Below are positions 1-11,461 of a stretch of DNA of 64,000 bases, in pieces. Made by a program: the position numbers and the translations under genes. This DNA comes from Acidobacteriota bacterium (GTDB lineage Bacteria; Acidobacteriota; Thermoanaerobaculia; UBA5066). The first letter of the stretch is position 1. Each line of letters opens with the position of its first letter. The stretch lies in the NCBI GenBank assembly GCA_008363385.1, contig RHKY01000002.1:140073-204072 (forward strand), in the 5' to 3' direction. Below the pieces are notes generated by a model, which worked only from the letters and a program-made list of their open reading frames with translations, had not been told where the DNA came from and searched no databases.

Positions 1-1
1 C

Positions 2-3000
2 GGCCGGGTCGCGCGGCGGCAGGCGGACGCGGCGCTCGAGGCCCTCTCGGCGGGACGGCGCCCCGGGGCGCTTCCCGCGCCCCTGCACAGCGCCTTCGTC
101 GCCCAGCTGAGGCACCGGATGCGCGAGCGCGACCCGCGTGTCGCGTCGCTCGGCGCGAGGGTGGAGGCGGCGCTCCTCGCGAAGGGGACGACGCCCGAGG
201 ACCTCGTTCGCGCCGAGAGCCAGCAGCAGGCCACCGACCAGGTCTCCACGGGAAACACCGTCACGAGCCTCAGGCTCTGCGCGACGCTCGACTGGAGCCG
301 CTACGTGGAGAAGGCCAGCCTCGTCGAGCAGATCCTCCGGCGCGACCCGGCGGCCGTCTACGCGCGGATGGACTTCCAGAGCCGCGACCGCTACCGGCAC
401 GCGGTGGAAGAGCTCGCCGATCCGAGCGGCGAGGCGCAGGTGCGGGTCGCCCTCAGAGCCGTCGAGAGCGCCCGCCAGGCCGCCCGGGAGAAGGGGGTCG
501 GCGAGAGGGCCGCCCATGTCGGCGCCCACCTGATCGGAGACGGCCGCGCGGAGCTGGAGGTAGACGTCGCGCACTCCCCGCCTCTTCTCCGGCGACTCCA
601 GCGCGCTCTCTTCCGCGGCGCGGCCGGGATCTACCTCGGCGGGATCGGCCTCCTGACCGGGCTCGGCTTCCTCGCCGCGTTTGCGTACGTCCGGGGCTCC
701 CAGACCCCGGTCGTGGCCTTCCTCGCGGCCGTCCTGGTCCTGGTCCCCGCGAGCGAGCTGGCCGTCCTCGTCGTCCAGCGGCTCGTGGCGGCGCTCGTCG
801 GCCCGAAGCGGCTGCCGCGGGTCGAGCTGGCCGAAGGGGTCCCCGAGAACGCCCGCACGATGGTCGTCGTCCCCGCCCTGCTCGGGAGCGTCGCGGGCGC
901 CGAGAGGCTGCTCGAGCACCTGGAGGTGCAGGCCCTCGGGAACCTCGAGGCAAACGTCCACTTCGCGGTCCTGAGCGACTTCCGCGACGACGCCGCGGCG
1001 AGCGTGGACGGGGACGAGGAGATCCTCGCCGCCGCGGTGGCGGGCGTCGAGGCGCTGAACCGGCGGCACGCGCCGGAGGCGAACGACCGTTTCTTCCTGT
1101 TCCACCGCGACCGGCGCTGGAACCCGAAGGAAGGCGTCTTCATGGGCTGGGAGCGCAAGCGCGGCAAGCTCGAGGAGTTCAACCGGCTGCTGCGGAACCC
1201 CGGGGACACCGGCTTCTCGGTGAAGGTCGGCGACGTCTCGATCCTCCCGTCGGTCCGCTACGTCCTGACGCTCGACGCCGACACCCGCCTGCCGCGGGGA
1301 GCCGCCAGGACGCTGATCGGGATCCTCTTCCACCCCCTCAACCGGCCCGTCGTCGACCCGGTGCTCCGGCGCGTGACCTCGGGCTACGGGATCCTCCAGC
1401 CGCGGGTGAGCGTCACCCTGTCGAGCGCGGCGGGCTCCCTCTTCGCCCGGGTCTACGCCGGGCACACCGGCGTCGACCCGTACTCGACGGCGGTCTCGGA
1501 CACCTACCAGGACCTCTTCGGCGAGGGGAGCTTCACCGGGAAGGGCCTCTACGACGTCGACGCCTTCCGCGCGACCGTGGACGGGCGCGTGCCGGAGAAC
1601 GCGCTCCTCTCGCACGACCTGTTCGAGGGACTCCACGCGCGGACCGCGCTCGTCTCGGACGTGGAGGTCGTCGACGACTACCCGACCAGCGTCCTCGCGC
1701 ACGCCCGCCGCCAGCACCGGTGGGTGCGCGGCGACTGGCAGATCCTGACCTGGCTCCTCCCGGTCGTGAGGACGGCCGGGGGCTTCGAGAAGAACCGGCT
1801 TCCGCTCGTCAGCCAGTGGAAGATCCTCGACAACCTGCGCCGGAGCCTCGTGGCGCCCGCTCTGCTCGCCCTCTTCGCGGCGGCCTGGACCGTCCTGCCC
1901 GGGAGCCCGCTCGCCTGGACGCTGGCCGGCCTCACGATCCCCGGCTTTCCCCTCGTCACGTCCCTCTCCCGGCTCCTCGAGCGGTCCCGTTCGCGCGAGC
2001 CCGCGCGGATGTACGTCCGGGGCGTCGTCGAGGAGCTGAGCACGGCCCTGGCGCAGGCGCTCCTGACGCTCGTCTTCCTCCCGTACCACGCCTGGGAGAT
2101 GGTGGACGCGATCGGCCGGACGCTCGTGAGGCTCGTCTTCACGCAGCGCCGGCTCCTCGACTGGGAGACGGCTGCCGCGCAGGCGGCGCGCGCGGCAGGA
2201 CAGCTCGAGTCCGGTGTCCGCTCCTTCTTCCGGGAGATGGCCGCGAGCCCCGCGGCGGCCCTGGGCCTTCTCGTCCTCACCGCCGCCCTGCGTCCGGCCG
2301 CCCTCCCGCTGGCCCTCCCGTTCGCCGGCCTCTGGGGGGCGGCGCCGGCGGTCGCCTTCTGGCTCAGCCGGTCCACCGTCCCGGGCCTGCGCGAGGTGAC
2401 CCGGGAGGACCGCGAGCTCCTCGAGCGGATCGCGCGGCAGACGTGGCGGTACTTCGAGACGCTCGCCGGACTCGAGGACAACGGGCTCCCCCCCGACAAC
2501 GCCCAGGAGGGGGCGGCGCCGGGCGCCGGGCTCGTCGTCGCGCACCGGACGTCGCCGACGAACATCGCGATGGGGCTCCTCTCGACGCTCGCCGCGCACG
2601 ACCTCGGCCTGCTGCCGGCCGAGGAGATGGTCGAGAGGGTGGACCGGGCGCTGACGACCGTCGAGGGGCTCGAGCGCCACGAGGGGCACCTGCTGAACTG
2701 GTACGACACGAGGACGCTGGCGCCGCTCCGTCCCCGCTACGTCTCCACCGTGGACAGCGGCAACCTCGCCGGGGCGCTCCTCACGCTGGCCGCGGGGTGC
2801 CGCGAGCTGGGCGGCAGCCGGCCGGACCTCTCTCCGCGCCTGTGCGACGTCGCGGCCCGTGCGACGGCCCTGGCGGACGGGATGAGCTTCGGGTTCCTCT
2901 TCGACCGCGAGCGCCAGCTCTTCTCGATCGGCTACCGCCTCTCCGACACCGGGGGACCCGGCCTGAGGGACACCTCGTTCTACGACCTCCTCGCCTCGGA

Positions 3001-6000
3001 GTCGCGGCTGGCGAGCTTCTTCGCCGTCGCCAAGGGCGACGTCCCCCAGAGCCACTGGTTCCGGCTCGGACGGCCCGTCGTGAGCGTGGAGGGCGTCCCG
3101 ACGCTCGTCTCGTGGAGCGCCACGATGTTCGAGTACCTGATGCCTCTCCTCCTCATGAGGACCTACCCCGGGACGCTCCTCGACCAGACGTGCCGGATGG
3201 CCGTGAGGCGGCAGGTGAGGTACGGCCGCGAACGGCGCGTCCCGTGGGGGATCTCCGAGTCCGCCTACAACCTCGTCGACCGGCTCGGCGCCTACCAGTA
3301 CAAGGCCTTCGGGGTCCCGGGCCTCGGTCTGAAGCGGGGCCTCTCGGACGAGCTCGTGGTGGCCCCCTACGCGACGGCGCTCGCCGCGCTCGTCGACCCG
3401 GCCGAGGCCGCGAGGAACTTCCGGCGCCTCTCGGCCCAGGGCGCCGAGGGGCCGCTCGGCTACTTCGACGCCGTCGACTACACGCCCCGCAGGCCCGAGG
3501 ACCCCGAGGGCCGGGACGGTGCCGCGGCGGACGAGAGGCGAACCCCGGGCCCCGTCCCCGGCGTCGTCGTCCGGAACACCCTGGCGCACCACCAGGGGAT
3601 GACGCTCGTCGCGATCGCCGACGTCCTCCTCGGGGACGTCATGGTCGGCCGGTTCCACTCGGACCCGCGCGTGAGGGCGACGGAGCTCCTCCTGCAGGAG
3701 CGGATCCCGCGCGAGGCCCCCGTGATCGAGCCGCGCCCCGCCGAGGAGACCCGCGTGGCCCCCGCCGCGCCGGCGCGCACGCCCCGCCGGATCCGCTCGC
3801 CGCACACGCCCTACCCCCGCGCCCAGATCCTCTCGAACGGCGCCTACGTCGCCATCGTGACGAACGGGGGCGGAGGGGCGAGCTTCTGCCGCGGTCGCGC
3901 CGTCACCCGCTGGCGGGAGGACCGGACGCGCGATCCGGGTAGCCAGTTCGTCTACCTCCGCGACGTCCACACGGGCGAGGTCTGGTCCGCGGCGCACCAG
4001 CCGATCGGAAGGGAGGCCGACGACTTCCTCGTGGAGCTCCTCGCCGAGAAGGCGATCCTCGCGCGGACCGACCACGAGGTCGAGACGCGCCTGGAGGTCG
4101 CCGTCTCGCCGGAGGACGACGCCGAGGTGCGGCGGGTGTCGCTCACGAACCGCAGCGGGCGCCCCCGCGAGCTCGAGCTGACGAGCTACGTGGAGATCGC
4201 GCTCGGCTCCCTCGCCGAGGACGTGGCCCACCCGGCCTTCGGGAAGCTGTTCGTCGAGACCGAGTGGGTCCCCGAGAGCACGGCGCTCGTGGCCCGGCGC
4301 CGGGCGCGCGGCCCTCAGGACCCGGAGTTCTTCGCGTTCCACGTCCTCTCCATGGACATGCGGGCGCAGGGGCAGGTGGAGTGGGAGACCGACCGGATGC
4401 GCTTCCTGGGGCGGGGACGCGGCCCGGAAGACCCCGTCGCCCTCGACGGGCGCGCTCTCTCGGGGACGACGGGGGCGGTCCTGGACCCGGTCCTCAGCCT
4501 CAGGACGCGGCTTCGCCTGGCTCCCGGGGCCTTCGCCCGCCTCTCCTTCACGACCGGCGTCGCCGCAGACAGGCCCGCGGCGATCCGGCTCGCCCAGAAG
4601 TACCACGACTTCGGCTTCGCCGCGCGCACGTTCGCGCTGGCCTACACGCACGCCCAGATCTCGCTCGGGCACCTGGGCATCTCCGTCGAGGAGGCCCAGC
4701 TGTTCGAGCGGCTGGGCTCGCGCGTCTTCTTCTCGGACGCCTCGCTGCGGGCCGACGAGGAGACCCTCGCGAGGAACTCGCTGGGGCAGCCCGGCCTCTG
4801 GGGGCACGGGATCTCGGGCGACATCCCGATCGTCCTCGTGAGGGTGACCGCGCCGGAGGACCTCGAGCTCGTGCGGCAGGTCCTGAAGGCGCACGAGCTC
4901 TGGCGCCTGAAGGGGCTGAAGGCGGACGCCGTCATCCTCAACGAGCGGCTCTCCGGCTACCGCGACGAGCTGCACGAGCAGCTGTCCGGGCTCGTCGAGG
5001 CCGGTCCCTGGAGCGGCTGGAAGGGGACTCCCGGGGGGGTGTTCCTCCTCCGCTCCGACACCATGCCCGAGGCGGAGACGGTCCTCCTCCGGTCCGTCGC
5101 CCAGGCGGTCCTCTCGGGCGAGAGCGGAAGCCTGGCCGCCCAGCTCGACCGCCCGGAGCCGGAGCCCGAGGTCCCGACGCCGTTCCGCCCGTCCGGGAAG
5201 GCCTCGGAGGGGCCGCAGCCGGCGGACGCGGGGACGGAGCCCGTCGAGCCGCCTCCCCTCGTCATGGGGAACGGGCTCGGCGGCTTCACGGCCGACGGCC
5301 GCGAGTACGCCGTCGTCCTCGAGGGGGACCGGGAGACGCCGCTCCCCTGGGTCAACGTGCTGGCGAACCCGCGCTTCGGGAGCATCGTCACGTCCTCGGG
5401 GTCCGCCCACACGTGGTGCGAGAGCAGCCGGGAGAACCGCCTGACGCCGTTCGCCAACGACCCGGTCACCGACCCGACGGCCGAGGCGATCTTCCTTCGC
5501 GACGAGGAGACCGGTGCCGTCTGGAGCGCGACGCCCTCGCCGCTCCGGCGGTCGCCGCGCTCCCTCCGCTGGGTGGTGCGCCACGGCGCCGGGGTGACGC
5601 GCTTCAGCACCGCCGCGCGCTCCCTGGAGCAGGAGCTCACGGTCTTCGTGGCGAGGGACGCGCCCGTCAAGCTCTCCCTCCTCTCGATGACGAACCGATC
5701 CTCCGTCCCGCGGCACCTCACGCTCTTCTCGTACGTCGAGTGGTCGCTCGGGCCGCCGCGGCCCGGCCGCCCGCGGTTCGTCGTGACCGAGCCGGACGGG
5801 GTCACCGGCGCCGTCCTGGCGCGCAACCCCTTCATCGCCGCGTACCGGGGGCACGTCGCCTTCTCCGCGACGAACGAGCCGGTCCTCTCGGCGACGGCGG
5901 ACCGCCTGGAGTTCCTCGGGCGCAACGGAGGGCTCGCGCACGCGGCCGCGCTCTCCCGCCAGCGCCTGGGGGGCCGCTTCGGGGCCGGGCTCGACCCGTG

Positions 6001-7687
6001 CGCGGCGCTCCAGGTGGCCGTCGACCTGGCACCCGGCGAGACCCGGCGCGTCCTCTTCCTCCTCGGCCAGGGGCGGGACCTCGAGGAGGTCCGGAGGCTC
6101 CTCTCCCGCTTCGGCGAAGCCGGCGGCCCCGCGGAGGCGGACGGGGAGCTCGCGGCGGTCTCGGCCCTCTGGGACGAGACGCTCGACGCCGTCCGCGTGT
6201 CGACCCCCGACGACTCCTTCGACCTCCTCGTCAACCGGTGGCTCCTCTACCAGACCGTCGCCAGCCGCCTCTGGGCCCGCTCCGGCTACTACCAGTCGAG
6301 CGGGGCCTACGGGTTCCGGGACCAGCTCCAGGACGTCCTGTCCCTGACCCTGACGCGGCCGGACATCGCGAGAGAGCACCTCCTGCGCGCCGCGGCCCGC
6401 CAGTTCCTCGAGGGGGACGTGCAGCACTGGTGGAACGCCACGAGCGGTCACGGGATCCGGACGCGCTGCTCGGACGACCTGCTGTGGCTCCCCTGGGCGC
6501 TCTCGGGGTACCTCGCGGCCTCGGGGGACCGGGCCGTCCTCGACGAGCGGGTCCCGTTCCTCGCGGCGCCCCCCCTCCCGGCCGGGCAGAGCGAGAGCTA
6601 TGGCCTCCCGGAGGTCTCCGCCGAGACGGCGACGCTCTTCGACCACGGGATACGCGCCGTGGAGCGCGCCCTCGTGATGGGCCCCCACGGCCTGCCGCTC
6701 ATCGGGAGCTGCGACTGGAACGACGGGTACGACCGCGTCGGTCCCGGGGGCCGGGGCGAGAGCGTCTTCGTCGGGTGGTTCCTCCACGCCGTCCTCGGGG
6801 CGTTCGCGCCGCTCTGCGAGGAGCGGGGCGACCCCGCGCGCGCCGCGCGCTTCCGCGCCGAGCGCGATCGGCTGGGGGCGATGCTGGAGCAGGCGTGGGA
6901 CGGCGAGTGGTACCGGCGCGCGTACTTCGACGACGGAACGCCGCTCGGCTCGTCCCAGAGCGAGGGGGGGAGGATCGACTCGGTCGCCCAGAGCTGGGCG
7001 GTCCTCTCCGGGGCCGCCCCCCGGAAGCGCGCCGAGAGGGCGATGGACGCCGTCCGCGCGCACCTCGTCCGGCGCGGCTCCCGCGTCGTCCTCCTCCTGT
7101 CGCCGCCGTTCGACCGGACCCCGCTCGACCCGGGCTACGTCAAGGGCTACGTCCCCGGCGTCCGCGAGAACGGCGGCCAGTACACGCACGCCGCGCTCTG
7201 GGTCGTCCTGGCCCTCGCGCGGCTCGGGAGCGGGGACGAGGCGGCGGAGCTCTTCCACATGCTCAACCCCGTCAACCACTCGCGGAGCCCCGCGGAGGTC
7301 GCGCGCTACATGACCGAGCCGTACTCGGTCGCCGGCGACGTCTACGACCACCCGGCGCACAGCGGGCGCGGCGGCTGGACCTGGTACACCGGCTCGGCCG
7401 GCTGGATGCACCGCGTCGCCGTCGAGGGGATCCTCGGGCTCGAGCGGCGCGGCTCCTCCTTCACCGTGAACCCGTGCATCCCGTCGTCGTGGCCCGCCTT
7501 CTCCATCGAGTGGCGCCTCGGCGCGACGCGCTACTCGATCGCGGTCGCCAACCCGGAGCGCCGGTGCCGCGGGGTCGCCCGCGTCGAGATGGACGGGTCC
7601 GTCGTGGATCCCGGGGCGATCCCGCTCCTGTGCGACGGCGGCACGCACGCCGTGACGGTCGTGCTCGGGGCGGAGGCGCGGGCGTGA
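2..7687 (+). CDS. ndvB: Cyclic beta-1,2-glucan synthase (NdvB/ChvB family), 5' end outside window
   Basis: Inner-membrane enzyme of the family that builds cyclic beta-1,2-glucan from UDP-glucose, elongating and cyclising the chain on itself. The frame is open to the left edge, so the N-terminus is missing; 2561 residues remain, against about 2800 in the family. Numbering from the ATG at 119: hydrophobic segments start near 170; the GT84 domain shows [10 protein letters not shown] near 383 (DxD) and [10 protein letters not shown] near 532 (QxxRW type); more membrane segments follow; a glycoamylase-like domain spans roughly 780-1180; then two beta-sandwich carbohydrate domains; then a GH94 phosphorylase domain with SDDLLWLP near 2118 and CDWNDGYD. 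All classic domains are present in the usual order. The ATG at 119 is not the true start because the coding frame continues upstream without a stop. The downstream neighbour is convergent. Confidence 0.93.
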   Translation, partial: GRVARRQADAALEALSAGRRPGALPAPLHSAFVAQLRHRMRERDPRVASLGARVEAALLAKGTTPEDLVRAESQQQATDQVSTGNTVTSLRLCATLDWSRYVEKASLVEQILRRDPAAVYARMDFQSRDRYRHAVEELADPSGEAQVRVALRAVESARQAAREKGVGERAAHVGAHLIGDGRAELEVDVAHSPPLLRRLQRALFRGAAGIYLGGIGLLTGLGFLAAFAYVRGSQTPVVAFLAAVLVLVPASELAVLVVQRLVAALVGPKRLPRVELAEGVPENARTMVVVPALLGSVAGAERLLEHLEVQALGNLEANVHFAVLSDFRDDAAASVDGDEEILAAAVAGVEALNRRHAPEANDRFFLFHRDRRWNPKEGVFMGWERKRGKLEEFNRLLRNPGDTGFSVKVGDVSILPSVRYVLTLDADTRLPRGAARTLIGILFHPLNRPVVDPVLRRVTSGYGILQPRVSVTLSSAAGSLFARVYAGHTGVDPYSTAVSDTYQDLFGEGSFTGKGLYDVDAFRATVDGRVPENALLSHDLFEGLHARTALVSDVEVVDDYPTSVLAHARRQHRWVRGDWQILTWLLPVVRTAGGFEKNRLPLVSQWKILDNLRRSLVAPALLALFAAAWTVLPGSPLAWTLAGLTIPGFPLVTSLSRLLERSRSREPARMYVRGVVEELSTALAQALLTLVFLPYHAWEMVDAIGRTLVRLVFTQRRLLDWETAAAQAARAAGQLESGVRSFFREMAASPAAALGLLVLTAALRPAALPLALPFAGLWGAAPAVAFWLSRSTVPGLREVTREDRELLERIARQTWRYFETLAGLEDNGLPPDNAQEGAAPGAGLVVAHRTSPTNIAMGLLSTLAAHDLGLLPAEEMVERVDRALTTVEGLERHEGHLLNWYDTRTLAPLRPRYVSTVDSGNLAGALLTLAAGCRELGGSRPDLSPRLCDVAARATALADGMSFGFLFDRERQLFSIGYRLSDTGGPGLRDTSFYDLLASESRLASFFAVAKGDVPQSHWFRLGRPVVSVEGVPTLVSWSATMFEYLMPLLLMRTYPGTLLDQTCRMAVRRQVRYGRERRVPWGISESAYNLVDRLGAYQYKAFGVPGLGLKRGLSDELVVAPYATALAALVDPAEAARNFRRLSAQGAEGPLGYFDAVDYTPRRPEDPEGRDGAAADERRTPGPVPGVVVRNTLAHHQGMTLVAIADVLLGDVMVGRFHSDPRVRATELLLQERIPREAPVIEPRPAEETRVAPAAPARTPRRIRSPHTPYPRAQILSNGAYVAIVTNGGGGASFCRGRAVTRWREDRTRDPGSQFVYLRDVHTGEVWSAAHQPIGREADDFLVELLAEKAILARTDHEVETRLEVAVSPEDDAEVRRVSLTNRSGRPRELELTSYVEIALGSLAEDVAHPAFGKLFVETEWVPESTALVARRRARGPQDPEFFAFHVLSMDMRAQGQVEWETDRMRFLGRGRGPEDPVALDGRALSGTTGAVLDPVLSLRTRLRLAPGAFARLSFTTGVAADRPAAIRLAQKYHDFGFAARTFALAYTHAQISLGHLGISVEEAQLFERLGSRVFFSDASLRADEETLARNSLGQPGLWGHGISGDIPIVLVRVTAPEDLELVRQVLKAHELWRLKGLKADAVILNERLSGYRDELHEQLSGLVEAGPWSGWKGTPGGVFLLRSDTMPEAETVLLRSVAQAVLSGESGSLAAQLDRPEPEPEVPTPFRPSGKASEGPQPADAGTEPVEPPPLVMGNGLGGFTADGREYAVVLEGDRETPLPWVNVLANPRFGSIVTSSGSAHTWCESSRENRLTPFANDPVTDPTAEAIFLRDEETGAVWSATPSPLRRSPRSLRWVVRHGAGVTRFSTAARSLEQELTVFVARDAPVKLSLLSMTNRSSVPRHLTLFSYVEWSLGPPRPGRPRFVVTEPDGVTGAVLARNPFIAAYRGHVAFSATNEPVLSATADRLEFLGRNGGLAHAAALSRQRLGGRFGAGLDPCAALQVAVDLAPGETRRVLFLLGQGRDLEEVRRLLSRFGEAGGPAEADGELAAVSALWDETLDAVRVSTPDDSFDLLVNRWLLYQTVASRLWARSGYYQSSGAYGFRDQLQDVLSLTLTRPDIAREHLLRAAARQFLEGDVQHWWNATSGHGIRTRCSDDLLWLPWALSGYLAASGDRAVLDERVPFLAAPPLPAGQSESYGLPEVSAETATLFDHGIRAVERALVMGPHGLPLIGSCDWNDGYDRVGPGGRGESVFVGWFLHAVLGAFAPLCEERGDPARAARFRAERDRLGAMLEQAWDGEWYRRAYFDDGTPLGSSQSEGGRIDSVAQSWAVLSGAAPRKRAERAMDAVRAHLVRRGSRVVLLLSPPFDRTPLDPGYVKGYVPGVRENGGQYTHAALWVVLALARLGSGDEAAELFHMLNPVNHSRSPAEVARYMTEPYSVAGDVYDHPAHSGRGGWTWYTGSAGWMHRVAVEGILGLERRGSSFTVNPCIPSSWPAFSIEWRLGATRYSIAVANPERRCRGVARVEMDGSVVDPGAIPLLCDGGTHAVTVVLGAEARA

Positions 7688-7712
7688 CGGGGCGGCCGGC
7701 CGGGCTCCCCGG

Positions 7713-8447
7713 CTACTCCGGCGGGTTCTTCTCCCAGCTTCCGTAGATCGGGTTGGGGAGGGCGAAGAACCGGACGCCGAAGTCGGAGTAGGCCGTCTCG
7801 CCCTCCCGCCGCAGGGGCTGGGCGAGGTCCGGGAAGTCCTGCACGTTGTCGCCGACCCAGACCAGGATCTCGAGCGGGCCGACGTCCTTGCTCGCGGTGC
7901 CGTCGGCGATGCTCTTCCAGCGGCCCTCCTTCTCGCCGTCGGACCCCTCGGGCCGGCAGAGGAGGAGGTCGTACGGCATTCCGAGGGCGTCCAGGTTCGC
8001 GGCCACGTCGGCGCAGAGCGACTCCTCCGTGTTCGTGACGACGGCGATCCGGCCGCCGAGCCCGCGGACGCCCGTCAGGAACGTGCGCGCCCCGGGGACC
8101 TCGGTCCGCCGGCGGCGCTTCACGAACTCCGTCCAGCTCTCGTCGGTGACGCCCAGCCCCTTCTCCTGGAGCTCCTTCTCGTAGAGCGAGTTGTCGAGGA
8201 GGGTGTCGTCGGCGTCGACCGAGACCGCCCAGGAGCCCGGGGCGCGCCCGGCGCTCGCCTTCTCGACCGCCGCCAGCGCGGCGCGGTAGGTCTGGATGGT
8301 CACGGCGCGGTACTCGGCCGAGCTGCGGAACCAGTGCAGCTCGTCGGTCTGCGCGGGCGTCGCCCGGGTCGGCTTCCCGGCCCCGGAGGAGCAGCCGAGG
8401 AGGGCGAGGGGGAGGAGGAGGGGGAGGAGGCGGGCGAGACGGCGCAT
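7713..8447 (-). CDS. HAD-superfamily acid phosphatase, lipoprotein e(P4)-like
   Basis: Predicted outer-membrane or periplasmic lipoprotein phosphatase, about 244 residues. The N-terminus MRRLARLLPLLLPLALLGCSS is a lipoprotein signal with lipobox LLGC. The motif DADDTLLDN is the DDDD-type HAD motif (nucleophile Asp plus acid Asp), and VGDNVQDF near the C-terminus matches the last acidic motif of the e(P4)/class B acid phosphatase family. Those enzymes dephosphorylate nucleotides or other small phosphoesters outside the inner membrane; the substrate here is unknown. An upstream GTG frame exists, but the ATG at 8447 is chosen because it places the signal peptide at the start. No clear ribosome-binding site precedes it. 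It is divergent from the kinase gene across a 98-base gap. Confidence 0.82.
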   Translation of the reverse strand: MRRLARLLPLLLPLALLGCSSGAGKPTRATPAQTDELHWFRSSAEYRAVTIQTYRAALAAVEKASAGRAPGSWAVSVDADDTLLDNSLYEKELQEKGLGVTDESWTEFVKRRRRTEVPGARTFLTGVRGLGGRIAVVTNTEESLCADVAANLDALGMPYDLLLCRPEGSDGEKEGRWKSIADGTASKDVGPLEILVWVGDNVQDFPDLAQPLRREGETAYSDFGVRFFALPNPIYGSWEKNPPE

Positions 8448-8528
8448 GGGAGGCAGCCGGCCGGGCCGGGAGCGGCAGTCTACCAACGCCGGGCCGGCGG
8501 CGCCCCGTGCGGGCGCGGTGGGTCCGGG

Positions 8529-8534
8529 TAAGAT
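8529..8534 (+). promoter_or_regulatory. Possible -10 element TAAGAT of the kinase gene
   Basis: TAAGAT matches four of six positions of the sigma70 -10 consensus and lies 11 bases before the chosen kinase start, in a very GC-rich gap. No good -35 is visible. If real, the transcript would have almost no leader. Similar hexamers precede other genes in this window. Confidence 0.25.
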
Positions 8535-8545
8535 CCGCCGACTCC

Positions 8546-11239
8546 ATGAGCCTCTCGCCCGGCACCCGGCTCGGCGCCTACGAGATCGTCTCTCGTATCG
8601 GCGCTGGCGGGATGGGCGAGGTCTACCGCGCCAGCGACGCCAAGCTCCGGCGCGACGTGGCGGTCAAGGTCCTCCCGAGGAACCTCGCGCGGGACCCCGG
8701 CGCGCTCGCGCGCTTCGAGCGCGAGGCCCACGCCGTGGCGGCCCTGTCGCACCCGAACATCCTGTCGATCTTCGACTTCGGCGAGGCGGACGGCGTCACG
8801 TACGCCGTCACGGAGCTGCTCGAGGGAGAGACGCTGCGCGCCCGGCTGGACGCCGGTCCCGTCCTGCCGAGGCAGGCGGTCGACGTCGCGCTCCAGGTGG
8901 CGCGCGGGCTCTCCGCCGCGCACGGGAAGGGGATCGTCCACCGCGACCTGAAGCCCGAGAACGTCTTCCTGACGTCGGACGGTCACGTCAAGGTCCTCGA
9001 CTTCGGCCTGGCGAAGCGGACCGAGCCCACGGGCACCGAGGAGGAGACGGCCGTCTCCCCCTCCTCCGGCCAGACGCAGCCGGGGACGGTCCTGGGGACG
9101 ACGGGGTACATGTCCCCCGAGCAGGCGCGCGGTCTCCCGTCGGACGCCAGGAGCGACGTCTTCTCGTTCGGCGCCCTCCTGTACGAGCTCCTCTCGGGGC
9201 AGCGGGCGTTCCGGAGGGACTCGGCCGCCGACACGCTCGCCGCGATCCTGATGCAGGAGCCGCCCGGGCTGTCGGGCTCGGGCCGGAGCGTCCCGCCGGA
9301 GCTCGAGCGGATCGTCCGACGGTGCCTGGAGAAGAAGCCGGAGGCGCGCTTCCCGTCCGCGCGGGAGCTCGTGGCGGCGCTGGAGGAGGTCGCCTCCGGC
9401 TCGACTTCCGCCGGGCCCCGGCACGCCGCTCCCGCCCTGACGAGGCGAGGCGTCCTCGTGGCGGTCGCGGCGTCGGCGGCCCTCCTGGCCGCCCTCGCGG
9501 TCGCGTTCCACCTCCTCCGGCAGGGCGAGGAGGCGGCCCCCGCCGGCGGGCCGGCGCGGATCGCGGTCCTGCCGTTCGAGAACCTCGGCGAGCCCGGGGA
9601 CGACTACTTCGCGGACGGGATCGCCGACGAGGTCCGCGGGAAGCTGACCTCGCTCCCGGGCCTGGAGGTGATCGCCCGCGGCAGCTCGGTCCCGTACCGG
9701 AAGACGGCGAAGGAGCCCCGCGCGATCGCGCGGGAGCTGCGCGTCAGGTACCTCCTGACCGCGACGGTCCGCTGGGAGAAGGGGCCGGGCGGGAGCCGGG
9801 TCCAGGTGACGCCGGAGCTCGTCGAGGTCTCGGGAACGGGGGCGCCCGCCTCGCGCTGGCAGCAGTCCTTCGAGGCGGAGCTGACCGACGTCTTCCGGGT
9901 CCAGTCGGACATCGCCGCGCGCGTGGCCGGGGCGCTGGGCGTGGCCCTCGGCGCGGGCGCCGAGCGGCGGCTCCTCGAGCGGCCGACGCGGGACGTGGCC
10001 GCCTACGACGCGTTCCTCCGCGGCGAGGCGGCCTCGAACAGCCTGGGCGTGACGGACCCGGCCAGCCTCAGGCGGGCGCTCGCGCTCTACGAGGAGGCCG
10101 TCTCGCGCGACCCCGCCTTCGCTCAGGCCTGGGCGCGACTCGCCCTGGTGTCCGTCCGCCTCCACAGCAACAGCGTCCCGTCCCCGGCCCTGGCCGCTCG
10201 CGCCCGGGAGGCGGCGGAGAAGGCCGTGTCGCTCGCGCCCGGCCGTCCCGACGGGTACCTCGCCCAGGCCGCGTGCGTCAGCCTCGGGCTCGGGGACCTC
10301 GGCCGCGAGCTGACGTGGCTGGAGAAGGCGCGGGACGCCGATCCGTCCAGCCCGGAGGTCCTGACGGCGCTGGCCCTCGTCGAGCAGTCCCTCGGCCGCT
10401 GGGACGCGGCCGTCTCGCACCTGCGGCAGGCCGGGCGCGTCGACCCGCGCTCGGTCCTGACGAAGCGGCGCCTGGCGCTCGCCCTCCTCCTCCTCCGGCG
10501 GTACCCCGAGGCCAGGGAAGCGGTCGAGGACGGGCTGGCGATCGCGCCCGCCAACCTCGTCCTCAACGAGCTGAAGGTGATGACGCGCCTCGTGGACGGG
10601 GACGTCGAGGGGGCGCGGGAGGTCGTCCGGTCGGCGGCGCCGGCGGTTGCGCCGACGGCGCTCGTCGTCCACCTCGTCCACTACCAGGACCTGGCCTGGC
10701 TCCTCGACGACGGCCAGCGGGCGCTCCTCCTGGCCACCTCGCCGGCCGCGTTCGACGACGACCGGGGGGCGTGGGGGGTCCACCTCGCGCAGGCGCACGC
10801 GCTGGCCGGGAACGCGGAGGAGACCCGCCGGCACGCCGAACGGGCGAGGAACGCGTACGAGGAGCAGCTCCGGAAGGTCCCGGACGACCCGGAGCGGCTC
10901 GTCTCGCTCGGAGTCGCCCTCGCCTACCTCGGCCGGGGGGCCGAGGCGGTGCGGGCGGCCGAGCGGGGCGCCGCCCTCGTCCCCATCGAGAAGGACGCCT
11001 ACCGCGGGCCCCTCGTGCAGCACCAGCTCGTCCGGGTCTACACCCTGGTCGGCGAGGCCGAGAAGGCCCTCGACCGCCTGGAATCGCTCCTGACGATCCC
11101 CTACACGCTCACGCCGGCGTGGCTGGAGATCGACCCGACGTTCGACCCGCTCCGCTCGCACCCGCGGTTCCAGAGGCTCGTGGCGATCGGGAAGAGGGCG
11201 GCTCCTGGCGGAGGCTCCGCCGCGGCCGGCCCGCGGTAG
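8546..11239 (+). CDS. Serine/threonine protein kinase with FlgO/TolB-like and TPR domains
   Basis: Membrane-anchored PknB-type kinase, 897 residues. The kinase domain (about 10-275) has GAGGMGEVY, the lysine in AVKVLP, HRDLKPEN near 131, DFG near 152 and GYMSPEQ, so all catalytic residues are present. A single hydrophobic segment near 300-325 suggests a cytoplasmic kinase with an external C-terminal half. That half starts with IAVLPFENLG...YFADGIADEV, the FlgO/TolB-like domain common in acidobacterial kinases, and continues with TPR helices from about 485 to 880. The ATG at 8546 is preferred over a GTG at 8507 because the protein then begins just before the kinase fold (MSLSPGTRLGAYEI). Substrates are unknown. 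The 57-residue gene follows on the same strand after 39 bases. Confidence 0.9.
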   Translation: MSLSPGTRLGAYEIVSRIGAGGMGEVYRASDAKLRRDVAVKVLPRNLARDPGALARFEREAHAVAALSHPNILSIFDFGEADGVTYAVTELLEGETLRARLDAGPVLPRQAVDVALQVARGLSAAHGKGIVHRDLKPENVFLTSDGHVKVLDFGLAKRTEPTGTEEETAVSPSSGQTQPGTVLGTTGYMSPEQARGLPSDARSDVFSFGALLYELLSGQRAFRRDSAADTLAAILMQEPPGLSGSGRSVPPELERIVRRCLEKKPEARFPSARELVAALEEVASGSTSAGPRHAAPALTRRGVLVAVAASAALLAALAVAFHLLRQGEEAAPAGGPARIAVLPFENLGEPGDDYFADGIADEVRGKLTSLPGLEVIARGSSVPYRKTAKEPRAIARELRVRYLLTATVRWEKGPGGSRVQVTPELVEVSGTGAPASRWQQSFEAELTDVFRVQSDIAARVAGALGVALGAGAERRLLERPTRDVAAYDAFLRGEAASNSLGVTDPASLRRALALYEEAVSRDPAFAQAWARLALVSVRLHSNSVPSPALAARAREAAEKAVSLAPGRPDGYLAQAACVSLGLGDLGRELTWLEKARDADPSSPEVLTALALVEQSLGRWDAAVSHLRQAGRVDPRSVLTKRRLALALLLLRRYPEAREAVEDGLAIAPANLVLNELKVMTRLVDGDVEGAREVVRSAAPAVAPTALVVHLVHYQDLAWLLDDGQRALLLATSPAAFDDDRGAWGVHLAQAHALAGNAEETRRHAERARNAYEEQLRKVPDDPERLVSLGVALAYLGRGAEAVRAAERGAALVPIEKDAYRGPLVQHQLVRVYTLVGEAEKALDRLESLLTIPYTLTPAWLEIDPTFDPLRSHPRFQRLVAIGKRAAPGGGSAAAGPR

Positions 11240-11278
11240 TCTTCCCTCTCCCGCGTCCCGCGCAGAGAGGAGAGACGG

Positions 11279-11452
11279 ATGGCCGACGAAGGGCAGATCA
11301 CAGCCGGGAACATCGCCAAGGAGCTGGGCGCCTCCCCCGCGAAGGTGAAGAAGGCGATCGAGGAGCTGAAGCTGAAGCCGGTCGCCAAGAAGGGCGCCTG
11401 CTCGTACTACGGTCGCGACGCCGTCAAGAAGGTCAAGGCCGCCCTGAAGTAG
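11279..11452 (+). CDS. Small lysine-rich helix-turn-helix-like protein, 57 residues
   Basis: A short complete gene with a good ribosome-binding site (GAGAGGAGAG just upstream of the ATG) and a lysine-rich product unlike random GC-rich frames. Residues 7-30 (ITAGNIAKELGASPAKVKKA) read as a helix-turn-helix, followed by a short basic beta/alpha tail ending in lysines. This resembles a minimal winged-helix or MarR-like DNA-binding unit, and such small proteins occur in several environmental phyla. No partner domain is present. It lies between the kinase gene and a convergent exoprotein gene, with only 9 bases before the latter's end. DNA binding is inferred from the fold pattern only. Confidence 0.75.
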   Translation: MADEGQITAGNIAKELGASPAKVKKAIEELKLKPVAKKGACSYYGRDAVKKVKAALK

Positions 11453-11461
11453 CGGCCGCCC

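Noticed and set aside
8480-11161. An 893-codon minus-strand frame opposite the kinase
   Set aside because: Low-complexity Arg/Leu/Val/Glu text; the plus-strand kinase has every catalytic motif.
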